Source: Gammaproteobacteria bacterium (lineage in GTDB: Bacteria; Pseudomonadota; Gammaproteobacteria; Pseudomonadales; Azotimanducaceae). From it: a DNA stretch of 32,316 bases. The first letter of the stretch is position 1, and every line of letters starts with the position of its first letter. Location of the stretch: the NCBI GenBank assembly GCA_024640825.1, contig JAHEEG010000009.1, forward strand, positions 25,159 to 57,474, given 5' to 3'. Shown here in pieces: positions 7,149 through 14,335 of this stretch. The position numbers and the translations under genes were made by a program. The notes below the pieces were generated by a model that was not told the DNA's origin, ran no database searches, and saw nothing but the letters and a program-made list of their open reading frames with translations.

Positions 7149-8132
7149 ATGTCCGTACAAGCCGAAGTGCTCCGAAGCATCGAACCCGCCGTCGACGCCC
7201 TGGCGACGGAAATTCTCCGCAATGTAGAAGACGACGCAAACTGGCAGCCAACCGATCTCGTGCCAGATCCGACAACCGACGAAGGCATTGCGGGAATTCA
7301 AACGCTCAAATCAGAAGCGGCGGAACTTTCTGACCAGCTCGTGCTCGTCACAGCGGGGAATCTCATTACCGAAGAGGCGCTGCCTTCCTACCAGACAGCT
7401 TTCAACAGGCACATCGGACTCAACGACTTAACGGGTGTTGACGAAACCCCCTGGGCCAGGTGGTCGCGCGCCTGGACGGCAGAAGAGAAGCGCCACGGTT
7501 CCGTAATGGGCCTGTGGGCTCGATTTAGCGGACGCATCAACATGCGAGCCATCGAATCGACCATACAGCACCTCATAAGCAACGGGTTCGACGTGAAAAC
7601 AGACAACGACCCGTATGAAGTGCTCGTATTCACCAGCTTTCAAGAGCAGGCAACGCTCGTCTCGCACAAGAATGTCGCAAAGCAGGCGGGGCAAGCAGGC
7701 GATACCCATCTGCAGAAGATATGTGATCTGGTCGGAACAGACGAAGCGCGCCACGCGAGATTCTACAAGACAGCTGGCAGGCTTGTATTCAGGGCAGATC
7801 CCGACGGAGCGCTCGTCGCGCTCGCCAACATGATGAAGAAAAAGATCAGCATGCCGGCCCAACGGATGTATGACGGATCCAACTCAAATCTGTTCACCGA
7901 TTTTTCCGAGATTGCACAACAGATAGGCATCTACACCTCCGAGAAGTACGTGGAGATCATGGAGCTCTGCAATCAGTACTGGAACGTGGAGCAACTCGTC
8001 CCGCAGAGCGACGCTGGCAGAAAGGCCCAGGACTTCGTCGCTTCTCTTCCGGACAGATACCGCAAGCTCGCCGCCCGGAAGAAACCCAAAGACGTACCCT
8101 TATCGCGTTTCACCTGGCTTGCCACACCCTGA
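7149..8132 (+). CDS. Soluble acyl-[acyl-carrier-protein] desaturase (plant type)
   Basis: Ferritin-like diiron enzyme that introduces a cis double bond into an ACP-bound acyl chain using O2 and ferredoxin; cytosolic. All iron ligands are present: E75/E76 in ITEEALPSYQ, E113 and H116 in WTAEEKRHG, E166 in FTSFQEQAT, and E199 and H202 in TDEARHARFY. The remainder follows the stearoyl-ACP desaturase pattern, including KKKISMPAQRMYDG and a QQIGIYTSEKY segment. Length is 327 aa, compared with ~360 for the plastid mature enzyme. Most gammaproteobacteria make unsaturated fatty acids with FabA/FabB or membrane desaturases, so this soluble type is less usual here. The last 14 nt overlap the start proposed for the beta-propeller gene. 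Confidence 0.92.
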   Translation: MSVQAEVLRSIEPAVDALATEILRNVEDDANWQPTDLVPDPTTDEGIAGIQTLKSEAAELSDQLVLVTAGNLITEEALPSYQTAFNRHIGLNDLTGVDETPWARWSRAWTAEEKRHGSVMGLWARFSGRINMRAIESTIQHLISNGFDVKTDNDPYEVLVFTSFQEQATLVSHKNVAKQAGQAGDTHLQKICDLVGTDEARHARFYKTAGRLVFRADPDGALVALANMMKKKISMPAQRMYDGSNSNLFTDFSEIAQQIGIYTSEKYVEIMELCNQYWNVEQLVPQSDAGRKAQDFVASLPDRYRKLAARKKPKDVPLSRFTWLATP

Positions 8133-9663
8133 ACGCTTGAGCACCCTGTTGGCTCCCCAATCGAGACCGGCGCGTTACTTTGGCCCCTTGGCCCTGCTGC
8201 TGGCGTACGCCGCAACGACCGCTTTCAGTGCGGAAATGAACGCCGCCGAACCTGGCTATGAGTTCGTCTGGGTGCGAACGATGCTCGGCCCCTGTTGCGC
8301 CGACGCGGGCGCCGATCTGGTGGTCGATTCGGACGGCGGTGTTCTTATCGCCGGCAAACGGGGTGGTCTCGACCTGGACAGAGATGGGTCCGTAGACGTT
8401 CAGACCTTTGGCTCACCCGATCCGCTGATTCTCAAAACTTTTGACGACAACGTCGGAGGATGGGTTCAGGGCCCGGGCGGGGCGAAACGGGATACCGCAA
8501 GCGGGATCGCACCGGATCGTCGCGGCGGGGCTTACGCGGTGGGCGAGTTCAATGAGCGCATGCACATCGCCGGGGGGTTGATCCACTCCGCCGGCAGGAC
8601 CGACGGCTTCCTCGCGCGCTATAACCAGGACGGTGAAACCCAGTGGGCGCTTGCGATCGGTGGAACCGGAGACGACAGCCTTAGCGACGTGGCGAGCGAT
8701 GACGCGGGGAACGTGTTCGTGACCGGAACCATCCAGGGTCCGGTGGACGTTGACCGTGACGGGGTTGTAGACGTCAGCCCAACCGGCAAGTCGGCGCTTC
8801 TCCTGGCCTCTTTCGGCCCCGGCGGAGAACTGCGCTGGGCGTATGCGTCTGCAGGTAACGTTGCCACGCTTGGTCGGGCGATGGCGATGGGACCGAAAGG
8901 TGAAATCTACGTCGGTGGACACTACGGCAACGGGGCACCGGACCTCGACGGCGACGGGGTTCCGGACCTGCCCCCTGCCATCGACCGCGCTACTGAACAG
9001 AATACGCCCCAGACCGATCTGAACGCCTATTATGCTCGCTTTGACCCGGCTGGAAAGATGCTCTGGGCCAGAGCTGTTTCCGGACCTGCGGTACAGGCGG
9101 TGGGATCCCTCGCCGTAGCCGGCAATGGAGATCTGATCGTCCTCGGCGGCCTCACGGCATCCGCCGACCTCGATGGAGACGGCACGCCAGAGATCGAGTT
9201 CAGAACCATGGGAGATCGGAAATTCGAACATCATGCGGATGGAAGCACCTTCCTGATCAGGGTCGCTCCTGACGGTGGCAGGGTCTGGGCGCGCCGATAT
9301 GCGGCAAACGCGCTCCACGTCGCCGCGGACGCCAGCCGAATCGTACTGAGCGGCAGCTATACAGGGCCCCTGGACCTGGACGACGACGGCCGGCCAGAGC
9401 GAGCAGCTGACCCGGACCGCTGGCTGGAGGGTTTCTCGGCGATTCTCGATGGCGAAGGCCGAGTCCTGCATGTCTTTACAATCGTCGGTGGAGACAGTGA
9501 CGTCGCCAACGCAGCCGGCTTCAGCCCCGACGGCAAGAAGCTCTACGTCACGGGCTACACCAAGCTCGGCGCCGATTTCGACGACGATGGCAATATCGAG
9601 AGCGCTTCGGCGTGCCACCAGTTAGGGGATCTTTACCTCGCCCTGTACAGCGTTGACAACTGA
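8119..9663 (+). CDS. Secreted beta-propeller protein with six DxDxDG loops
   Basis: Predicted exported protein of up to 514 aa. No ATG is available at the 5' end; TTG codons at 8119, 8137 and 8149 are candidates, and the first overlaps the desaturase gene. A signal peptide follows (FGPLALLLAYAATTAFSA). The mature part repeats a 65-75 residue unit with blade-like strands such as GNVFVTGTI, GEIYVGGHY, GDLIVLGG and KLYVTGY. Six units contain a calcium-type acidic loop: DLDRDG (85-90), DVDRDG (210-215), DLDGDG (275-280), DLDGDG (350-355), DLDDDG (419-424) and DFDDDG (486-491). A unit near 130-165 lacks it, giving seven blades. Such SBBP-like propellers bind partners or act as surface proteins; no catalytic motif is seen. 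Confidence 0.82.
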   Translation: MPHPERLSTLLAPQSRPARYFGPLALLLAYAATTAFSAEMNAAEPGYEFVWVRTMLGPCCADAGADLVVDSDGGVLIAGKRGGLDLDRDGSVDVQTFGSPDPLILKTFDDNVGGWVQGPGGAKRDTASGIAPDRRGGAYAVGEFNERMHIAGGLIHSAGRTDGFLARYNQDGETQWALAIGGTGDDSLSDVASDDAGNVFVTGTIQGPVDVDRDGVVDVSPTGKSALLLASFGPGGELRWAYASAGNVATLGRAMAMGPKGEIYVGGHYGNGAPDLDGDGVPDLPPAIDRATEQNTPQTDLNAYYARFDPAGKMLWARAVSGPAVQAVGSLAVAGNGDLIVLGGLTASADLDGDGTPEIEFRTMGDRKFEHHADGSTFLIRVAPDGGRVWARRYAANALHVAADASRIVLSGSYTGPLDLDDDGRPERAADPDRWLEGFSAILDGEGRVLHVFTIVGGDSDVANAAGFSPDGKKLYVTGYTKLGADFDDDGNIESASACHQLGDLYLALYSVDN

Positions 9664-9954
9664 TCCGCCGGTTCTTCGGCTCAGACGCTTCCAGCCCCTG
9701 GAGCTCCAACATGTCATCGATGAAGCTATCAAGGTGTCCAGGGAAGGGACGACCCCGTCCAGGCCGACCCTCCCCCCCGATACGCCCCCAGAAAACGGTC
9801 GCCGGTCACAGCCCCAGCAGGGCTGACGTCCTGTGACCTAAACATCAAGTGAGCCCCGCCTACCTGGCAAACTCGCTGCTCACGCAGGTACGATACTCAA
9901 CCCTCTGGCTCGGACTTCGAGCCTCAGATGAGTTTGGTAAAGGTTGAGGACATC
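9664..9954. other. Intergenic region between beta-propeller and SDR genes
   Basis: No gene recognised in ~290 bp. It contains a strong hairpin at 9804-9838 (separate entry). GAGGACATC just upstream of 9955 supplies the ribosome-binding site of the SDR gene. Confidence 0.4.
9804..9838. terminator. Perfect 8-bp inverted repeat, possible transcript end
   Basis: GGTCACAG (9804-9811) pairs perfectly with CTGTGACC (9831-9838). Inside, CCC (9812-9814) can pair with GGG (9820-9822), extending the structure. It lies 141 nt after the beta-propeller stop and has no T-run, so a classical Rho-independent terminator is unproven. It could instead be a protein-binding palindrome. Confidence 0.4.
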
Positions 9955-10731
9955 ATGGAACTGCAAGGTAAAAGAATCATCGTCACCGGTTCGGCACGTG
10001 GCATGGGCGCCGCGACGGTTCGAGCCTACGTGCAAGCGGGCGCGGACGTCATCGGAATGGACATCATTGACGATGCGGGAAAAGCCGTATCTGTCGAGGC
10101 GCACGACCGAGGCCCGGGCACAGCTGGCTATCTGCACGTGGACATCTCAGACAGAAAAAGCGTCGAGGCAGCCTTTGCAGAGGCCGTGACGCTCCTAGGC
10201 GGTCTCGACGTGCTAGCCCATCCTGCTGCCATTCAACGCTCCTCGGACGCAGGCGACGTAAGCGTCGAAGACTGGGACCTCATGTTTGCGGTGAACGTGC
10301 GCGGTACCATGCTGACAAACCAGGTCGCACGCGCCCACATGAAGGCGGCCGGCGGTGGATCAATCATCAATTTCGGCTCCATCTCCGCACAGCGACCGGA
10401 ACCTACCGCCGCCGCCTACTCGGCCGCGAAGGGCGCCGTACACGCCTGGACTCGCACCGCGGCGGGCACCTGGGGCGTGGATAACATACGCGTCAACGCC
10501 ATCCTGCCCGCCATGGCTACCCCGATGTATGAGGAAGCCAGGGCACGGTCCACAGAGGAACAGAACGTCGCCAACTACTGGCGCAACCTGAACAGCATTG
10601 CCTTGGGCCAGGAATACGGCAATCCGGACCGGGATCTGGGACCCGTCATGGTGTTCTTCGCTTCTGACGCGTCGAAATTCATAACCGGACAGCTGATCCC
10701 CGTGGATGGTGGTCAGACCAACGTCCGCTGA
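9955..10731 (+). CDS. Short-chain dehydrogenase/reductase (SDR family)
   Basis: NAD(P)-dependent oxidoreductase of the classical SDR fold, 258 aa from the ATG at 9955 (GAGG at good spacing; the ATG at 9928 is less likely). The nucleotide-binding TGSARGMG motif is near residue 12, followed by MDIIDD at the end of strand 2, which suggests NAD(H) because the acidic residue would repel a 2'-phosphate. The active-site set is present as S142, Y155 and K159 (FGSIS...AAYSAAKG). The usual NNAG is replaced by AHPAA. The C terminus has FITGQLIPVDGGQT, the normal SDR ending. The substrate is not predictable, and it appears monocistronic. Confidence 0.9.
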   Translation: MELQGKRIIVTGSARGMGAATVRAYVQAGADVIGMDIIDDAGKAVSVEAHDRGPGTAGYLHVDISDRKSVEAAFAEAVTLLGGLDVLAHPAAIQRSSDAGDVSVEDWDLMFAVNVRGTMLTNQVARAHMKAAGGGSIINFGSISAQRPEPTAAAYSAAKGAVHAWTRTAAGTWGVDNIRVNAILPAMATPMYEEARARSTEEQNVANYWRNLNSIALGQEYGNPDRDLGPVMVFFASDASKFITGQLIPVDGGQTNVR

Positions 10732-10879
10732 GCCAAGTTGAAGAATGTCAAGGTCAGGCTGCCTTCAAACGGGTCGACTATGGAGATACCGCCGAGCATA
10801 GAAAACAACAGAACTTCATTGCGCACGGTGATCAAAGCTTCTGTGTCCGCCGAAGAAGCTTCACTAAGTGATGACCCGC

Positions 10880-12451
10880 TTACCGCGGCCGAGCAAGCGC
10901 TTCGAACAGCGGCTCGAGGAATGGTCGTCGCTCCGGCAGCAGATAGGAAAAGTTAACCCCGCGGTCCATGAGTTCCCAGAACTGCGGCCGGTCGTCCGTG
11001 AGGAGACCTTGCTTGAGCCTTTCAAGCCGCTCCAGGCGTTCCTCTCGCAGATCGTCAACGATTCGCTGGACGCGGACCTCATCGCCCCGCTGAAGAAAAA
11101 GGGTCGCCAGCTGAATCTGCGAGCGACGAACCCCCAAAAGGCTTTCCTCCTGGCTTTCTTCTTTGATCTCCTGGTCCAGCTGCAGGAGCGTGTCGAGCAG
11201 CGGATCCACAGCAGATAAGTTGTGCTCCAACGCATCTTCGACCATCTGCATGACGTCGTAGGCGGCGGTTTCCAGCAGAAACGACAGGCCCATGTTGTGC
11301 GCAAGCTGGCCGTACTCCCGGAGATAGCGGGAAATGGCAACGGCTTCATCAGCCTGTCCTTCCCGCAGCAGCCGCTCACCGATGATGCGGTACTGATTCA
11401 TCAGGAAATAGGCAGTGCGCGCATCGCGCGCACCGATGGTCACGCGCAAATAGCTGTTGAAAGTCCGCAGGCAAAGCTCCAGAAGATCTGGAAACCTCGG
11501 ACCCAGGTCGCTGGCGATGCGCTGGGTATTGATGCCAATGAGATTCGCCACGTCGCGGGAACTCAGAGCGCACTGGATCATGAGGGACAGGTACCGGCGA
11601 AACACTTTGCGCTCCAGCCAGATCCCCTGGGCGCGGACCTCAGCCATGGTCTCGGGCGCCAGGGCAAAAAAATCCGGGTCCTGAGCGACGCTGGGCGTGA
11701 CGTCGAACCATCCCACAGGCAGCTGTGGCCTGATACGCACGTAGTCGAAAACAAAGCCGGCCAGCGCGTCCACCGCGGCCATCGCGATGCCGCGATCACC
11801 CTGGGCAATGGCGCTGCGAGCCACGTCCTGAAGCTCGTCGATGGCTTCCTCTACCCGGTGCTGATGCCGATCCACAGTGCCTGGTTTTACCTTGATTACC
11901 ATCCGGTAGGCGTCCCGGCATATGCGCTCGATGACGCTGATGGGCGAAAGAAAGGTAAACACGAAGTAAATGTATGGAACGAGCAGAAGCAGGCAGAGAG
12001 TCACCAGGCCCAGGGTGATAGCAAACCCGGCCTGCGGCACCAGGGCCGCCGGGCCGCTCTCATCGAGAACCGCGGCAACCCATACACACTGCACGGTGGT
12101 CAGCACGAACAACCCCGGGACGAGCAGATTCACAGGTTCTCGCAGGAACAGCGTCGTGATCTGATGGCTGTACCGGGTAGCGGCCAGTTCCACCACAATG
12201 GCCACGACTGTGATAGCAATGGCCAGCACCGCAGCTACCACCTCCGCCGCGTTGGACAGGGTGTCGAAGGCGGCAGAGGTATCCAGTCCCGCAAGCCAGA
12301 CCAGGGGATGCGCAAGCGCGGCCAACGATGTATTGCCGAGAACCGATTGCACCAGCAGCAAAGCCATGCTGACAGTAGCCAGGCCCGCAAACAGGATCGA
12401 CGGACCCAGCAAAGGTCTGTGTCGAGGAATGGAAGGAGTGTGGTCCGCCAT
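10880..12451 (-). CDS. DUF2254-like integral membrane protein, unknown function
   Basis: 523 residues from the ATG at 12451; an ATG at 12508 is also possible, while the frame staying open to 13075 is an overlap artefact with the MetX gene. The N-terminal ~200 residues contain four hydrophobic spans (around PSILFAGLATVSMALLLV, VVAAVLAIAITVVAIVVEL, NLLVPGLFVLTTVQCVWVAAV and LVTLCLLLLVPYIYFVF), then a long soluble domain of about 320 residues rich in Arg and Leu. The arrangement of paired helices with a TRYSHQITTLFLREP linker resembles DUF2254 membrane proteins, but the match is not close enough for certainty. It is divergent from the MetX-family gene, sharing ~155 bp of upstream sequence. Confidence 0.75.
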   Translation of the reverse strand: MADHTPSIPRHRPLLGPSILFAGLATVSMALLLVQSVLGNTSLAALAHPLVWLAGLDTSAAFDTLSNAAEVVAAVLAIAITVVAIVVELAATRYSHQITTLFLREPVNLLVPGLFVLTTVQCVWVAAVLDESGPAALVPQAGFAITLGLVTLCLLLLVPYIYFVFTFLSPISVIERICRDAYRMVIKVKPGTVDRHQHRVEEAIDELQDVARSAIAQGDRGIAMAAVDALAGFVFDYVRIRPQLPVGWFDVTPSVAQDPDFFALAPETMAEVRAQGIWLERKVFRRYLSLMIQCALSSRDVANLIGINTQRIASDLGPRFPDLLELCLRTFNSYLRVTIGARDARTAYFLMNQYRIIGERLLREGQADEAVAISRYLREYGQLAHNMGLSFLLETAAYDVMQMVEDALEHNLSAVDPLLDTLLQLDQEIKEESQEESLLGVRRSQIQLATLFLQRGDEVRVQRIVDDLREERLERLERLKQGLLTDDRPQFWELMDRGVNFSYLLPERRPFLEPLFEALARPR

Positions 12452-12607
12452 AAGCTGGCAAGAGTGCACCAAGCCCGTGGCTATGCCAACCGTGAATATA
12501 GCCGCCATGTCTCTATTTACGGCAGTCGATCCTGGGCGGGTGAACACCCTCGCCCGTCGCGGTAGACTGCGCGACTCCGATTCCGGTACCGGGCAAAGCA
12601 AAGAACA

Positions 12608-13696
12608 ATGAGCGCCCTTCGTCAGTTCACCCTCGACGGCAGTTTCGCGATGAAGCGCGGGACGCTGCAGCGGCCGACGTTTGCCTATGAAACCTGGGGC
12701 CAGCTGAATACCGAGCGGAGCAATACGGTGCTGGTTTTCACCGGCCTTTCCCCCTCCGCTCACATCGCATCGTCTGAAGACGACCCTGCTAACGGATGGT
12801 GGGAAGACATGGTGGGTCCGGACAAACCCATTGACACGGGCCGTTACTTCGTCGTCTGCGTCAATTCGTTGGGCAGCTGCTTCGGCTCTACGGGTCCAGC
12901 CTCCATAGACCCTGCGACCGGCGAGAGATACCGCCTGCACTTCCCGGTCCTGCACGTAGAGGACATCGCCGCAGGTGGTGCAGAGGTCCTGGATCATCTG
13001 GGAATTCAGCAGGCAGATACAGTGCTGGGCGCTTCCATGGGCGGTATGACCGCGCTGGCCTTCGCCATGCTGCACCCTGAGCGAGCGCGCCAGCTGGTGG
13101 CAATTTCGTCTTCCGCCCGCAGCCTGCCGTTCTCCATTGCAATACGGTCTCTGCAGCGGGAAATGATCCGTCGCGACACGGCTTGGCAGAACGGCAACTA
13201 CCCGCCGGATGCGCCGCCGGTCACCGGTATGCAGCTGGCACGTAAGCTGGGCATGATAACCTACCGCTCAGCCGACGAGTGGGCCGAGCGCTTCGGTCGC
13301 GAACGGGTCACAGACCGGCCGCCAGTGGACCACCCTTTCGGCATGGACTTCGAGGTCGAGTCATATTTAGAGGCCCACGCGGCCAAATTCGTGGGCAGTT
13401 TCGACGCAAACTGTTATCTCTATCTTTCCCGCGCGATGGATCTGTTCGACGCAACCGACCATGGTGGCAGCTTGGAGCAGGCGCTGAGCCGCGTGCAGGT
13501 CAAGCGGGCCATGATCATCGGCGTTGATACCGATTTTCTGTTCCCCGTCGAGCAGCAGGAAGAACTGGCCATTGGCCTGCAGAAGCAGGTAGCGGAAGTG
13601 GTCTTTCACCGTCTGGCTTCCATCCAGGGCCACGACTCCTTCCTCGTGGATATGGATCGTTTCCGGCCGGTCATGGCACGGTTTTTCTCAGGCTAG
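12608..13696 (+). CDS. metX: MetX-family acyltransferase, probable serine O-succinyl- or homoserine O-acyltransferase
   Basis: Alpha/beta-hydrolase-fold transferase that moves an acyl group from acyl-CoA to the hydroxyl of homoserine (methionine route) or serine (cysteine route). The catalytic triad is visible: S143 in LGASMGGMTA, D309 in DTDFLFP and H342 in QGHDSFLVD. As I recall them, Xanthomonas MetX-like enzymes share blocks such as GLSPSAHIAS, NSLGSCFGSTGPASI and the FSIAIRSLQRE segment, and that subgroup has been reported to act as serine O-succinyltransferase. Activity cannot be decided from sequence alone. At 362 aa it has the normal family length and is intact. It is convergent with the DsbA-fold gene. 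No SAM riboswitch-like structure was recognised upstream. Confidence 0.85.
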   Translation: MSALRQFTLDGSFAMKRGTLQRPTFAYETWGQLNTERSNTVLVFTGLSPSAHIASSEDDPANGWWEDMVGPDKPIDTGRYFVVCVNSLGSCFGSTGPASIDPATGERYRLHFPVLHVEDIAAGGAEVLDHLGIQQADTVLGASMGGMTALAFAMLHPERARQLVAISSSARSLPFSIAIRSLQREMIRRDTAWQNGNYPPDAPPVTGMQLARKLGMITYRSADEWAERFGRERVTDRPPVDHPFGMDFEVESYLEAHAAKFVGSFDANCYLYLSRAMDLFDATDHGGSLEQALSRVQVKRAMIIGVDTDFLFPVEQQEELAIGLQKQVAEVVFHRLASIQGHDSFLVDMDRFRPVMARFFSG

Positions 13697-13713
13697 GGCG
13701 CTCCTGACTGAAG

Positions 13714-14328
13714 TCATCTGCTGGCCTGCAGTTCCTGACGGATCAGCAACTCGAGCATGTCCGCATCCGCATAGCCACCGGCCAGCAGCCGCCGTTCACC
13801 CTTCCGGTCGATCAGAACGCTGGGCAGCGCAGTGGTGCCGTAACCACGAGAGGCCGCAAATTCCGCCGCCACCCGGCTACGCAGCGCCTCCGTCGCCATA
13901 TTCTCTGCCACGCCCTCACGCCTTACGCCGAAGTCTTCCGCCGTGCGCAGCAGCAGTTCCTGATCGTTGATATTCACACCCTCGGCGAAAAACAGCTGCT
14001 GAAGCCGGTGAAGGTAGCCGAAGGGTGCTTGCCCGCTGGCGCACCGTACCGCAGCGACGGCAAGGCAGGGCAGCGTGCTGTTGAATACCAGAGCATCGGG
14101 CAGGCGGAACCCGAAGCGCTGACCCGTGGTAGCCTGCACCTCGCGCCAGATGTGAATAAGCAGTCGCCTGCCATAGTCACCAACGGGCTGGGTGCCGTGG
14201 GTGTTGACGCCGCCGAGCAGAAAATCGAATTCTACTTCGCCTGCCAGCCGATCTGCAGCCTCCTCTATGGCTGGCGACATACCCCAGCACCAGGAACACA
14301 TGGGGTCGGTAACTACCAGAACACGCAT
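13714..14328 (-). CDS. DsbA-family (FrnE-type) thioredoxin-fold protein
   Basis: 204-residue cytoplasmic thiol-disulfide or isomerase-like protein; no signal peptide. The N-terminal strand leads into DPMCSWCWG with a C-S-W-C redox centre (C11, C14), followed by a helical insertion and a cis-Pro loop TALPSVLIDRKGE, the FrnE-like layout. It begins 7 nt after the stop of the selD fusion and is surely co-transcribed with it and with the upstream acidic-protein gene. The context suggests, but does not prove, a role in selenium or thiol redox handling. Its start at 14328 is chosen because upstream in-frame codons lie inside selD. Confidence 0.87.
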   Translation of the reverse strand: MRVLVVTDPMCSWCWGMSPAIEEAADRLAGEVEFDFLLGGVNTHGTQPVGDYGRRLLIHIWREVQATTGQRFGFRLPDALVFNSTLPCLAVAAVRCASGQAPFGYLHRLQQLFFAEGVNINDQELLLRTAEDFGVRREGVAENMATEALRSRVAAEFAASRGYGTTALPSVLIDRKGERRLLAGGYADADMLELLIRQELQASR

Positions 14329-14335
14329 CACGGCT

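Noticed and set aside
8413-9618. Minus-strand ORF of 401 aa over the beta-propeller gene
   Set aside because: The sense frame has a signal peptide and regular repeats; the antisense product does not.
11222-12565. Long plus-strand ORF (447 aa) opposite the DUF2254-like gene
   Set aside because: Translation is Gln-, His- and Arg-rich without any family motif; the opposite strand has coherent transmembrane helices. It is an antisense shadow of high-GC coding sequence.
12452-13075. 208-residue N-terminal extension of the DUF2254-like protein
   Set aside because: The frame is open only because it runs antisense to the MetX gene; the hydrophobic protein begins naturally at 12451 or 12508.
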